A stretch of 64,000 nt of DNA, from the NCBI GenBank assembly GCA_963921195.1, contig OY992537.1:130222694-130286693 (forward strand), written 5' to 3'. Within the stretch, counting starts at the first letter, position 1; every line of letters starts with the position of its first letter. Positions 23,717 through 35,730 of the stretch are shown piece after piece. The position numbers and the translations under genes are program-made. This DNA is from Pegoplata infirma (taxonomy: Eukaryota; Arthropoda; Insecta; Diptera; Anthomyiidae). The notes under the pieces are model-generated. The model was not told the origin of the DNA, made no database searches, and saw nothing but the letters and a program-made list of their open reading frames with translations.

Positions 23717-23888
23717 TAGAGATGGGCGCGTGAGTGGATTTTGACTCACACTAACTCACGCTCACGCAAAAAATAATTAAATCACTCACTATTATTTTTT
23801 TTTTACTCACGCTCACTTACATTAACGTGAGTAATAAAAAACTTATTCACGTGAATCACGCAAATCACGTGACCAGCGCCCATCTCTA
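23717..23888. mobile_element. Small hAT-type MITE rich in GTGAGT/ACTCAC, copy 2
   Basis: 172 bp with perfect ends TAGAGATGGGCGC and GCGCCCATCTCTA. It is flanked by the 8-mer GTTTTAAC (23709-23716 and 23889-23896). The interior is dense in ACTCAC/GTGAGT/CACGTGA motifs. It defines the family also seen at 12075. Confidence 0.9.
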
Positions 23889-23896
23889 GTTTTAAC

Positions 23897-24803
23897 AAAA
23901 AAAAATTTGTTTGCAACTCTTGAAGCGAAATATAAATTCTTATGGCCTAAAAGTTTTTGGAGATTTTTGGAAGGTCGGGATCAACTCGCTCAAATTGATT
24001 TTATCCAAAAAATTAGTTTATGAAACATATTTTTTTCTCTGTTGCCTTTTTTACAAAACTTCATACATTACTTCTAAATGTTGCTAATCGCCAATTATTC
24101 CATTTTTTTAAATAGTCCTATTCAAATCACAACAGACCCCAGAGTCAATGTGTGCATTATATGGGTCCAAGTGTAGGACCTTTTGAACTTCTTCTGACAT
24201 AAAAGTGTTTCATTTGTTAAGCAAAAGCAATATCTGTTGCGTTAGTAAGGTAAAATGTTAAAGTGTTATTATAAAACAATGATGCGTTCAAATCAGTTAA
24301 ACGATTAGAAGTGCCGGTGAAAAATGGTTTTACTGTACGTAGTAGTAGATGCAGCACCACCACAACCATTACTACCCGTAGAAGAGCATAACGAAAACAA
24401 CCAAAGAAATGACGTGAATTGAATCACAACCAAACAACAAACAATGAGAGCGTTAAAGCAATATCATCAAATAAGGTGGAAAATTGTCAAAAAAAATATG
24501 TTAAGGAATGCAATAATGAAAGAGTAATTCGAAAAATTATGGCAAAACGTAAAACAGAAATTGAATATTAAAAATTGTAACAAAAAAAAAAACAGAAATA
24601 AGTATTTTTTTTTTTAAATCGTTAAAATAACAGTAAGAAAAAAGTTAAAAATTTTTCCAGATTTTGAACAAACCCACTGTAATGATAACACTTGAGAATA
24701 ATCCGCTGAACTATTTATACGTTTTTAAGGAAATTAACCCTTTTTAAATTTATGTTGAGCACAACTTGTGCTGCAAAAGCCTTCCAAAACAAAATTTTCC
24801 TTT
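23897..24803. other. Gene-free spacer
   Basis: AT-rich. A piece of the interspersed repeat (GTGTAGGACCTTTTGAACTTC..., 24165-24250) is present. Otherwise nothing recognisable. Confidence 0.5.
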
Positions 24804-25772
24804 AACAAGTAAAAAAGTTAAATTCGGCCTTGCCGAATGTAGTGATACCCTCCACAATTTCAAAAAGATTATTGCAAACCACTTTATTTAAAAGGAAATT
24901 ACTTAAAAAAAAAAAAAAAATTTTGAAAAAAAATTTTGGTAATAAAAAAATCCGCGATTTTTTTCTTTTTTTGTCAAAAAATATGTTCGTACTTGTTTAA
25001 ATACCATTTGGTGTTCAATTATGTTTAAATATGTCAACCAGAAGCCGATTAAAAGCATTTTGTATTTTTAGGTTATATTGAATGTACCCGTGTAAAAAAA
25101 TAATTGTATCAAAACATATCTCCTTTGATAAAAACATATATGGATTATATATAAATAGATGTAATCAGATCTACTCCATATATATTCATATCTGCTTCAG
25201 ATATGTTTTGATCCGTAAATTGAGTCTATCTGACAATTTTACATATATGAACATATATGAAAGTGTCTGATCATATATGCCATATATGCCAGATAGACTC
25301 AATTTACGGATCAAAACATATCTGAAGCAGATATGAATATATATGGAGTAGATCTGATTATATCCACTTAGATATGATCCATATATGTTTTTATCAAAGG
25401 AGATATGTTTTGATATAATTATTTTTTTACACGGGTACTGAAATTTTTGAGGTGTGCTTACATTTTCGTTCATAACTTTTGAACCGCTGAACCGATATCG
25501 CTCAAATGCAATACCAAACTTCTCGGGAGAACTTCCAATATATATGTTAAGTTTCAGTCATCTCTGTGCAATATTTTGTCCGCGAGAGCATTTTCCACAG
25601 ACAGACAGACAGACAGACAGACGGACAGACGGACATCGCTAGAATGTCTTAAAATCGATCGGGCATCATGAATATATACACTTTATGGGGTCCCAGACCG
25701 ATATTTCGATGAGTTACAAACGGAATGACAAACTTATATATACCCTCTATCACTAAGTGGAGGGTATAAAAA
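24804..25772 (+). repeat. Interspersed repeat with GGCCTTGCCGAA head and GGAGGGTATA tail, copy 1
   Basis: It starts ACAAGTAAAAAAGTTAAATT with a GGCC...GCCGAA hairpin and ATACCCTCC, and ends GTGGAGGGTATAAAAA, so the two edges are mutually inverse over about 10 bp. The 3' part has the (CAGA)n(CGGA)n tract and CATCGCTAGAATGTCTT seen in the other copies (26335-29214, 50590-51180, and 53580-53935 inverted). No coding capacity. I do not know a name for this family. Confidence 0.7.
25087..25435. mobile_element. CCCGTG-ended palindromic MITE
   Basis: 349 bp. The ends CCCGTGTAAAAAAATAATT and the inverse are flanked by TA on both sides (25085-25086 and 25436-25437). The two arms of about 150 bp are almost perfect inverse copies rich in ATATCT/AGATAT, so the element folds into one long hairpin. 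The terminal CCCGxGTAAAAA is shared with the 1.6-kb element at 55453-57054. Confidence 0.85.
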
Positions 25773-26619
25773 GATAAACATTTATCTTTATTCAGGAATT
25801 CCGATTAAGCTTGATTCACACGTTAACTACCGTTAAAAACCCTTATCTACTATTTCCCAGTATTGGGGGATAACAATTATCAAATTCAAACAATTTTCCA
25901 TACAAAATTATTTAAACCCGTCAAATCGTATCACTTAGTATAAGTGAAATAGGAGATAAAATTGGGTCAAGGCAAATTAAAGGGCGTACGGGCATAGCGC
26001 CGAAGGTCATATCGCCCAATTTAAAAAAGTCATTCCACCCAAAAAAATGTGTGTTAGTTGTTGTTGCAAAATTTTTTGAACGATTTGACCATTTTTTTTG
26101 GTGTTTTAACAATTTTTTTTAAATTAACATACATTAATTATCAAAAATGTCATATTACCCAAATATCAAAATGTTGAATTTATAAAATGTCATAACACCC
26201 AAAAAATAATAACACAACAAAGGGCTGCTAACCAAAATAGTTTTGGTTTGTAGAGAGGGTGGGTCTAATGCATGGAGTATGTAATCCCTAAGCCCGGCCA
26301 AAGGCCGGCTACGCAGAAACCCTTTATAACAAAAACAAGTGAGAGTGTTAAATTCGGCTGTGCCAAATCTTTTATACCCTCCAACACGTTAAAAAAAAAC
26401 AGGGGTGTCTTGTTTGGGGGAGGGGGGGGGTTTCGGCGGTGGAAGACAACCTTTCTGGATGCAACTGCAGGACTTTGAACTTCTTTTGACATAAAAATGT
26501 TTTGTTTGCTAAGCAAAAGTAAAAAAAAACTATAAAAAATGGCGTTTTTTCAGATGTTGGTTTAGTTCTAAACAGTTTTTTTCCCCTGATTCGATTTTGC
26601 CCATGTTTGAACTTAACTA

Positions 26620-28988
26620 CCCAGCAAAAAATAAACGAAGTGGTTCAAAAAGAATTAGTAGTTTCACTACATACAAAGTAGCGATAGGTGCCGAACTTCA
26701 TATTCCGTAGGAAGTACTTTTAAAATCACTTCCAAAAATGCTACAAAATAACAATATAAACATCTTTTACCAGTGCTTTGCTTAATGATTTTAAAGTACC
26801 TGTTTCATATGTTCTTAGGAATCAAATCAGAACAACATATCGTTTGTTTATTTTTGGTATGACCCAAAGACCATTTTTGGGAAAATGGAGTTAGGAATCA
26901 ATTGTATATGATTAATATGTCCTCTTTCCAAATCCGTAATCTATTTTTTTATATATCGTATAAATTAGAAGATATCCAGCCCTAACTTTGCTTCATATCC
27001 CCAATATTAACATTGTCTTAACATTGGTTTGCTGCATACGCCAATTTTCTGCACATGCAGCAAATTTTATACCTAAAAGTTAAAATATTTTTCTCTACTT
27101 TTGTTTTGATGTATATAACGTTGAAAGGGTGCATATCAAAACAAACTAAAAATTGACGCTTGGTTATTGGTGTGACCCATAAACCATTTGCCAAATGGAA
27201 TTAGGAATCAATTGTTTATGATTGTTATGCACTTTATTTTCATCCGGAATGAATTTTTCGTAAGAATTAAAAGATATCCAGCCCCAACTTTGCTAATTAT
27301 AGCCAAAATTAAAGAAAATTTAATAAGGTAAACTCAGGTTGACTTTGACCCACGTGAAAGAAAATTAATTTTTTTTAAGAAAATATTCATTTAAACGGGA
27401 TATGGAGCAAAACGCGACCAAGTCTTTTTTTGTTAAAATCATAATAACTTTTGATATCTTGTGCAAAAACGTATAAAAATTTATATTTTCTCTTAAAACA
27501 TTTTAAGCAATCGATACTAAAAGTAAAAAACAAATCTATCGTGTAGATTTTTAATAAAGTTGACGAGAAGTTTCTTTTTCGTTTTTCTCAAAACAAAGTA
27601 AATGGTCTTTGGGTCATACCAAAAATAAGCAAACGATATGTACTTCTTTTTCAACTGAAGCAATTAGAATGAGGGTGATACACGAAGTATGCAATTTTTT
27701 CTACGTCCAGCTTCAAATAGATTTAGGTTTTGCAAAAATGGTGACAAAATTTGGTAATGACATTTCATTTCTCTTTATTTAGAGCTTAAAAAATCGCAAA
27801 GACAAAAATCGATTATTGATAAATTTTTCAAATTTCATATCTTATATCAAAAAAAGTTGGTCCTAAATTAAATAAATATATTTACGAACTAAAGCGGATG
27901 TTGCTGCATCACATTATTAAAGATTGTTTAAGCTTTTTAGGAAATTGAGGTATAGGCTTGTGGCCAAAACAAACTTGTGAATCAATTCGCCTTGAATTTT
28001 AATAGTTTTGTGATCTCTATAATTACTTCTTTTTTTAATTCGAAGTATATAGGTTTGATTATCAATGAAATTAATTTTTCTATTACGTAAGGTTTTTAAG
28101 ATATTCGCGTTTTAATATTGAAATATTTCGGTCTCCTCTGTAACGTATTCTTAAGTTGCTCAAACACAATAGAACTCGATTTAGTAAAAATAAGGCATCT
28201 TTATTCCAAATCTGGTATCCAAATTTGTCTATCGTGTACTGTTTTTAAAATATTGGCGTTTGAAAAACCTAAATTCCACTGTTGCGCACTTATATTCTTT
28301 ATAAATCACACTAAAATTTTCAAAAAGAGAACATGCTTGAAAATTGTGGATTGCAGTTTTGGAATCAGGAGGTCCATTTTATATAAAATCAAGTCCTATT
28401 TCGTGGAAGCAACATAAAAATACGTGACAGTTGACCCCTAAAAGTGCTTTTTTACTTTTTAACAGCGAATATTTCAAAAACGGTACGTGCTAGAAAAATT
28501 TGGACGGTAGATTTGGAAGCAGGAGACCAAAATCTATAAGGACCAGTTAGAAATTTCACTGGGAGGTTTTTGCTTTCGAACAGTGTTTTAAGTGTAAATA
28601 TTACAAAAAAATACTCTTTCAATCAATCTTACAAAAATAAGTGAAAAAAGAACTTCTAATTTAGAAGTTCTAAATCACCAAATAAAAATGACATGATCAC
28701 ACCCAAAATGGAAAAAAATATGTACTTCTAAAGAAGTGATGAAAAAAGTGCTTCCAAAAGGTCAAGTTATATTAACATCCGGATCACTACTTCAGAAGTT
28801 GTGATAAAAACACTAGTGATATATGTTATACTTAAGTGTCAATCTTTCGCCACTGAAAAGTGGCGATAAAAAGAACATACTTTGTGTGTCACGCCCATAT
28901 TAAATTCATCAATGTTTCAGCTGAAGAAGAAGTACATCATAAGTTGTGGTGAATTTTGTAGTGAATGGTAAGCTCTTTTTTTGCTGGG
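26620..28988. mobile_element. CCCAGC element, third copy
   Basis: The ends CCCAGCAAAAAA and its inverse are flanked by TA (26618-26619 and 28989-28990). Subterminal sequences (GTGGTTCAAAAAG, GTAGTTTCACTACATAC) match the CCCAGC copies at 12359-20367 in type but are clearly diverged. It contains the 26837-27639 insertion and a 99-codon frame at 28118-28417 that resembles nothing I know. Confidence 0.8.
26837..27639. mobile_element. ATATCGTTTG inverted-repeat element, copy 1
   Basis: 803 bp with about 42-bp terminal inverted repeats starting ATATCGTTTG and including GGTATGACCCAAAGACC. A second copy (31305-38740) is about 800 bp when the copia insertion is removed. No coding capacity. The target duplication is not obvious. 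Confidence 0.8.
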
Positions 28989-29454
28989 TAGCCCAATACC
29001 ATAAGACATATTCGTGCCAAACTTCAGAAGTCTAGCCTTTTAACTTTGGACTGTATCGTGTCTTCCACAGACGGACAGACGGACGGACGGACATCGCTAG
29101 AATGTCTTAGAATAATATATATACTTTATGGGGTCCTAGAACCATATTTCGATGCGTTACACCCGGAATGACAAAGCGAGTATACCCCCATACTGTGGTT
29201 GGAGGGTATAAAAAATTACAGAAGTTGTAATTTCGACATTTCGCCAAAAAAAAATATTTTGGATTTTTTGACTATTTTGTTTTGGTAGAAATAACATTTT
29301 TAGATTATATGACAATTACGAGTTTGGGCGATATGACCTTGGGCGCTATGTCCGTACGCCTAATTAAAGTTTAGAAAACCAAATTGATATTTAGAAATCT
29401 AGCTAACACTTGATCGTGATTTATGAGTTTAAATTAGTCTTTACATAACTTCTA

Positions 29455-30020
29455 AAGTCATGTGTTTTCTATGTATTTACATGAAACTTGGACGGTCTTT
29501 AGGACGGCACTTTTTTGTGGTTGCTTCAAATGACTCCATATGGAACAAGGATACTTTAAACATAATTGCCGATCTACCCACAGCTTTTTGTCCCGGTCGT
29601 AGAACAAAAGTTTTGAGAAATCGGCTGTAAAACTCGTAAAGTCTTGGTTTTTCATGTATTAACAACGGTCTTTTCCGGTCTTTAGGACGGCACTTTTTGT
29701 GGTTGCTTCAAATGGCTCCACATGGAACAAGGATACTTAAGACATAATTGCCGATCAACCCACAGCTTTTTGTCCTGGTCGTAGATCAAAAATTTAAGAA
29801 TTGGCTGTTAAACTCGTAAAGCTATGTTTTTTTATGTATTTACATAAAATTGGGACGGTCTTTTCCGGTCTTTAGGACGCCACTTTTTTGTGGTTGCTTT
29901 AAATGACTCCATATGGAACTAGGATTCTTTAAACATAATTGCCAATTTACCCACAGCTCTTTGTCCCGGTCGTAGAACAAAAATTTTGAGAAATCGGATG
30001 TTAAACTCGCAAAGTAATGG
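29455..30020. repeat. Tandem repeat, three units of 183-190 bp
   Basis: The anchor GGACGGCAC (GGACGCCAC in unit 3) occurs at 29502, 29685 and 29875. Each unit includes TTGTGGTTGCTT, a CATATGGAAC-like block (CACATGGAAC in unit 2), ACCCACAGCT and GTCCCGGTCGTAG. The units are moderately diverged. The small minus-strand frames here are repeat artefacts. Confidence 0.85.
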
Positions 30021-31304
30021 GCTTTGGGGTCCTAAAAAAATTTAAAATCAAATTTCTAGCCAGAAATTTAAGCATGTTGTAGTATTGATATTAGCTGAGA
30101 AGTTAAAGATGGAAATGTCAGATATAGTCCAAGATATAAAATTATTTAAGTCGGCCCACAATTGGAAGATTTACTTTGGCGAGTATAGACACAATTTTGC
30201 AAGTATGTAATGTGAGACTATCCAACTACTCTGATACTTGCCAATTGTCTCCTAACGTTACTTCGTCAGAGTTTCTGCCACAACAACAAAAAAAATGTAT
30301 TTCTATAACAAAACCAGGTACCCCTTTAAACAAAACATTTTAAAACAAAGGGCAACGCAACGAGACATTTTGTTAATATTGTGGAGATTATTATTAGATT
30401 ATCAAGATAACCTCCATGTTTAAAAATATGTCCGACGATGCATTTATTAGGGCAAACAGATGGGTTAAATAAAGACACGTGTAAAATTAAATAAATTGTA
30501 CATTATAATCCACATTTTTTAAATAATTAAATTTTGTGCCTCGTAAACTGCGGTTTTGCCAAAGTTGTCGAGTTGCAATTATCCAGACATGCTTTAACAA
30601 AATATGTACATATATTTTTAACAACTCAACGGGAACAATATCAAAAGTATAGATTTTTCAGGCAGTTAATTGGAATTATAATAGGCAAAACTGATTTAAA
30701 GTTTTACCCTCGATTAAACAAAATAATAAATTTCAAATACATTTTTTAGCTAATTTTTCAACTAACCTTTTCTTTTAATATTTGTGCAGTTGTGTAGTTT
30801 TCTTTCTTTGATTTTTCTTATAACACACACTTAATCGCTCCAATGAGGTCCACAAAAATTTTGCAAAAAATGTTTTGCTGTTTTTTTATTTATCTCTAGT
30901 TCGATTTGATTTTCTTTTTACAAACAAAACACCATAAGGAAATTAAATAATTTTTTATTTTACAAGCCGTATTTTGCAGAATATATATTTTTACTTTTTG
31001 TTCGCCCAATGGAAAAAGTGCTTGCAAATCACAAAAAAAAAATCGGCAATTGAAAAATATATTTACAACAACACAACTGGAAGAATTGACGGTAATAGAA
31101 ATTGATAACTGAATGATCAAAGGAAAAATCGAAAACAATTTGCAATTTTATTATTTGTATGTGCTAGACAAGGATAACTAGTTTATACAGAAAATGGCGG
31201 CTGAACAGAATGTCAAAATAATATTTCGAACTTTCGAAGTTAAAAGCCGAGTTGCACAAAAGTGTAGTAAATATTGTAGTAAAATTAATACAGTGGTTTT
31301 CAAT
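30021..31304. other. Gene-free spacer
   Basis: AT-rich. An ATG in good context at 31194 opens a 61-codon frame, but that frame runs straight into the ATATCG element, and I find no continuation after it, so no gene is called. Nothing else recognisable. Confidence 0.5.
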
Positions 31305-31460
31305 ATATCGTTTGTTTATTTTTGGTATGACCCAAAGACCATTTTTGGGAAAATGGAGTTAGGAATCAATTGCATATGATTAATATGTGCTCTTTCCAAA
31401 TCCGTAATCTATTTTTTATATATCGTATAAATTAGAAGATATCCAGCCCTAACTTTGCTT

Positions 31461-31621
31461 TTTTAGAGTAAACGATTTTATTGAAGTGAAAAATAAATAT
31501 AAAATATCAAAAACGACAATTCCAAATGTATACATGATTGCTATTATAAAAACATAAACAAGTACATACATGGAATACAACAATGGTAACAAAACATAAC
31601 ACTACATAAATAACTCCAACA
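31461..31621 (-). repeat. Copia 3' LTR
   Basis: 161 bp; on the minus strand it begins TGTTGGAGTTATTTATG and ends ACTCTAAAA. Identical by eye to the 5' LTR without its insertion. Confidence 0.9.
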
Positions 31622-31705
31622 CTTTCCCTTGTTATGTGATGTTGACATTTTTAAGACCAAGTTTGTCTCGAAGATATTTAAGACGTAATGGTTGCAATGG
31701 TTTAG

Positions 31706-32266
31706 TCATGCAAGTTGTTCTTGAGTTGCGATTTGTTTGACTTCCAGCTTTCTTTCAACTACTTTTTCACGAACAAAGAAATGCTTGAGTGCAATATGTT
31801 TCGTTCGACGATGATATTCAGGATTCTGTGCAAGTCTGACTGCAGCTGAATTATCAACAAGTAAAACAGGGATTTCATTGTAACCAATTGTTTCGGCATA
31901 CAAACGATTTAGCCAAATAATTTCTTTAGTTGCTTCTGTAGCTGCAACCACTTCAGCTTCTGTTGTTGAAGTAGCCACCATGGTTTGTCTTTGGCTTAAC
32001 CAGGATATTGCACCGCCCGCAAATTTGATTAATACTCCAGATGTTGATCTTCCTGTTTTAGTACACCCACCAAAATCAGCATCGCTATAACATTCCAATT
32101 TATGTTGCTCTTTGCAATTGTATGTAATACCATAATTTAGAGTTCCAGCGATGTATCTAAATACTCTTTTAACACGTACGATATCAGAATCCGAGGGATT
32201 TTCCAAGGATCTAGATAAAAACCCAATGCTATAGGCAAGATCCGGTCTACTACCAAGCATCAAGTA
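31706..32266 (-). pseudogene. Copia Pol C-terminal part: RT end and RNase H
   Basis: This resumes the polyprotein exactly where the 32267-33330 insertion interrupted it (MY then LMLGSRPDLAYSIGFLSR). RNase H features are a YSDADFGG motif, STTEAEVVA and HIALKHFFVRE. The frame ends at a TGA at 31706. One base away, another frame continues as MTKPLQPLR...LRDKLGL, the usual copia C-terminus, so a small frameshift removed the last 25 or so residues. Confidence 0.9.
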
Positions 32267-33330
32267 CACTCAAAAAAGTATGTCGGTAAAATCAACTACA
32301 AAAGACAGTTGTTTTGACTACATTTTGTTGTTGAAAAGGCGTCCACTACATATTACGGTAAAAACAACTGAACATGTTGTTGTTTTTAACTATTGATTTT
32401 CAACTACAAAATGTAGTAAAAACTACTACAAAACTGTTTAATACAGTTGTTTTTACAACAATTGCCTGAAATTTTATTTAAAAAATTTCTTAAACGTTTA
32501 AATGATTGATATTTATTTATTTAAAAAGCAATACAATTCAGTTGGTTGTATAGAATTTCGACATGATGACAATTTTTTGGTGTATTTATCTGGAATTATA
32601 GAAGAAAAAATATATATTAATAAAATGTTAAACAAAATAAATTGATTGTATTTAACTTTGTTTTTTTAATAGTTTGTTTCAAATTTCCACCGCTTCTGAT
32701 CAAAATTTGTCTGGAATAAAAAAAAAAAGAAATGCTTTGGTAGAATTGATTTATAAAAAAAAAAATTAATTTGCAATGTTTCAAAAGGTATGTACCTGTT
32801 TTGTTGTGTATACAAAGAAAAGAAAGATGGCACGCAGGCAACCAAGCCGACAAGAAATTTTTTGTTTTTTTCCGATTGGTTTTTACGCACGCTTATGTGA
32901 GCGCTATATTATACACACTTGCTATCTCATTTATCCACTTATTTTCTTTCGCTCAAGAATATTTTTCCAAAAACATATTTTTTGTTATAATTAAATTTAA
33001 TAAATTGTAATTTAATTTATTTAGATATTTTTTATTTGGTATAAAAATAATTCCTTCCGCATCCCGCACGACCAACTCGTTCGACACATTCGTTTGGAAT
33101 AAAAATTTCTAGAAAAAAAACGAGTTTTTAGAAAAAAACTAAAAACAACTACATAAATCAACTATTGCTACAGTGTAGTATATTTTTTGTAGTTATTTTT
33201 TGAAACTACTACAAAAAAAGTTGTTTGAGATTTTTTCATACAAAAACGACCGAAATTGTAGTTAAAAACAACAGTTACTACTTACTACATAAACGACCGT
33301 CATGTAGTAACTGCAATAATTTTCTGAGTG
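32267..33330. mobile_element. Tc1/mariner-type non-autonomous element inside copia pol
   Basis: 1064 bp. Its ends CACTCAAAAAA and TTTTCTGAGTG share CACTCA/TGAGTG with the 818-bp family. TA flanks it (32265-32266 and 33331-33332). Excision leaves ...GGTATAATG-TA-CTTGATG..., restoring the copia reading frame with no residue lost. The interior is full of ACTACAAAA and GTAGTTGTTTT motifs on both strands. Confidence 0.92.
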
Positions 33331-35730
33331 TACATTATACCACCAACAGCTTGCCGATATGGAAATTTCGATTCCTTATTTTGAACTTTTTCTTTCCCTG
33401 CTTCGGAATTTTCTGAATTTTTAAGCATTGGTGTTGATACACTTTTACAATCGGAAAAGTTGAATCTTTCTAACAACTTTTTGGCATAAGCTTCTTGGCT
33501 AATTTGTATCTTTTCTTCATCTCGTTTGATTTCAAGACCTAAGAAGTACGTTGCATCTTTAGAGACAATCTTAAATTCTCTTTTAAGCTCATTAAGAAAT
33601 AAGCCTAAATCTCTTAAATCAGTAGCAGCTACCAACCCGTCATCAACATAAAGTGCAAGAATGACTTTCTTTCCATTTTTCACACGCATGTACAAACATG
33701 GATCGGACTCACATGATTTAAAACCAAGTTTAATTAAATAACTTCCAAACTTACGATTCCAGCATCTTGGAGCTTGCTTTAATCCATATAGACTTCGCTT
33801 TAGCTTACATACTTTGTTGCTGTTGTCTTCATACCCTTCTGGCTGTTTCATGTAAATGTCTTCCTCCAATTCTCCATACAAGAATGCAGTTGACACATCA
33901 AATTGAGACAGATGCATATTTTGACATGCAGCTATACTTAAAATAGCTCTTATTGTCCCTAACTTTGCTACAGGACTGAATGTCTCATTGTAGTCGATGC
34001 CTTCTCTTTGGGTAAAACCTTTAATTACGAGTCTGGCTTTAAACTTCTCAATGCTTCCATCTGGATTAGTCTTTACTCTATAAACCCACTTACAAGGCAA
34101 GGCCTTGGAACCTTTAGGTAGAACTTCCATGACCCATGTTTTGTTTTCTCGAAGAGATTTAATTTCAGAATCCATGGCCGCCTTCCATTTTGTGCATTGT
34201 TTACTAGTGATCGCTTCATTAAATGTTAAAGGGGTTTCTATTCTACTTACAAAATCTTGAGATACCATAATATAATCATCATACTTTGAATTTGAGATTA
34301 ATGTTCGATCTCTCAATCGTTTTGATATTGGTTCTCCATCGTAGACATCGTCATATGAATCTCTTGACCTTTTCTTTGATTCAACTTCATATTCAGTACT
34401 GTCATCTTCTTGATTTTCTTCTACAAGGCTTTCTTCATCTAGGCTTTCTTCTATATTATTTGGATTATTTAAGATTTCTTCTACATCATTTCTTTCTTCA
34501 TCTAGGCTTTCTTCTATACCGTTGCTTACTTCATCTAGGCTTTCTTCTATATCGTTGCTTACTTCATCTAGGCTTTCTTCCATATCATTTTCGTCTACTG
34601 GTATTTCTTCTTGAATTTCAAAAGAATTATCATTTAAAATTTCTTCGTAAAAATCTTCTGATGGAGAATAACTAAGCATTTTGAATTGTATTTGATCACG
34701 AGTATTGCTAGAATTTCTTTGACTCTGATTTTCTTCTTTACAATTTGTCATAAATTCATTAAACTTTACGTCTCTTGATACAATTAAACTTTTATTATTC
34801 TTATTGTATATTCGGTAACGTTCATCTTCATCATATCCAACAAGATATCCTTTTACTGCCTTAGAGTCCATTTTCTTTCTTTTCTGACTTGGAATATGAA
34901 CGTAGCATTCACAACCAATTATTCTAAGATGTTTGATTCTAGGTTTCTTACCTAACCAGAGTTCATAAGGACTTTTATCATCAATTGGAGACTTTCCGGT
35001 ACGATTTAAAATATAAATGGTTGTTTTTACTAACTCTGCCCACATAGCTTTAGGGAATTCGGCATCTTTATTAGAATATTGAAAAGTTCGAGCCATTTCT
35101 ACTACAGTTCGATTTTCTCGCTCACTTCCACCATTTTGTTGTGGGGTGTAGGGTGCAGTAAGCCGCTGTGTAACGCCATGTTGATTTAATATCATACGAA
35201 CCTCATGATTATCGAATTCTCCACCATTATCACTTAGGAATTCTTTAACTGGATGACCTTGCGTTTTTGCCAAATTCAAAACTATCTTCAGTGTATCTTT
35301 AACTTCTGATTTTTGCTTTATTATGTAACCAAAACGATATTTTGTATAAGAATCTTTGAATATAACTAGATATCTTTTCTTTCTAAAAGATTCCGCAAAT
35401 GGTCCACATACATCAGCTGAGATTAGTTCCCCTGGACTTGTTGCTTTTGTTCTATTTCCAAAGGGTAATCGATGTGCCTTACCATATATACAAGGCTCAC
35501 ATAAATTGTTGTTTATCTTCACTTGAACATCTAAAACTGATCTAAGCAATTTCTGTATATGACGCTTATCCTGATGTCCCCAACGCTCATGGTATAACTG
35601 TAATAAAGAATCATCTACGGTTGCGTTAATCTCCTCATTTTTGTTTTTAATTATCGGCTTTATATTTGCTTTGTATAAAGAACCTCCAATTTCACGAGTA
35701 CCAGTTAATAATGTTTTATTATTTGCTTCG
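33331..35730 (-). pseudogene. Copia Pol: pre-integrase, integrase, reverse transcriptase
   Basis: Open from about 35730 on the minus strand (first ATG 35549). Order: GAG-pre-integrase with the LYHERWGHQ and CEPCIYGKAH zinc-finger residues. Integrase follows with D in ISADVCGPF, D in LSDNGGEF and E in QQNGGSEREN. A linker of about 150 residues holds four or five near-copies of an acidic EESLDE unit, the result of a roughly 33-bp tandem expansion (34430-34600). Reverse transcriptase follows with KARLVIKGF, FDVSTAFLYGELEEDIYM and the catalytic YVDD. The frame is cut at 33331 by the MITE. The protease (DSG/DTG) expected before the pre-integrase domain is absent. Confidence 0.92.

Larger units (their letters stand above)
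26335..29214 (+). repeat. Interspersed GGAGGGTATA-tailed repeat, copy 2 (carries nested elements)
   Basis: The head is ACAAGTGAGAGTGTTAAATT, the GGCTGTGCC hairpin and TATACCCTCC. The tail is GGTTGGAGGGTATAAAAA. It contains the 26620-28988 insertion. The flanking halves rejoin into the family's normal ...GAACTTAAC...CCATAAGACATATTCG block. Just upstream (26255-26330) is a fragment resembling the 133-bp tandem repeat at the window's end. Confidence 0.7.
25983..29361. mobile_element. Element with 40-bp GGCGTACGG terminal repeats, outermost of a four-level nest
   Basis: The left end GGCGTACGGGCATAGCGCC and the right end (inverse, 29321-29360) match over about 40 bp with few mismatches. AATTAAAG flanks both sides (25975-25982 and 29362-29369; one extra T at the right edge). 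Inside the left end a motif GTCATnnnnCCCAA recurs at least four times (26007-26200). Its interior was taken over by the repeat at 26335-29214. An 8-bp duplication suggests hAT, but the ends do not start with CAG or TAG. Confidence 0.72.

Noticed and set aside
28118..28417. 99-codon frame in the third CCCAGC element
   Set aside because: No recognisable motif and no counterpart in the other copies.
31194..31379. ATGGCGGC start resembling a host gene 5' exon
   Set aside because: Frame runs into a mobile element; no splice partner found downstream.
34286..34675. 129-codon Leu-rich plus-strand frame
   Set aside because: Antisense of the acidic repeat in copia pol.
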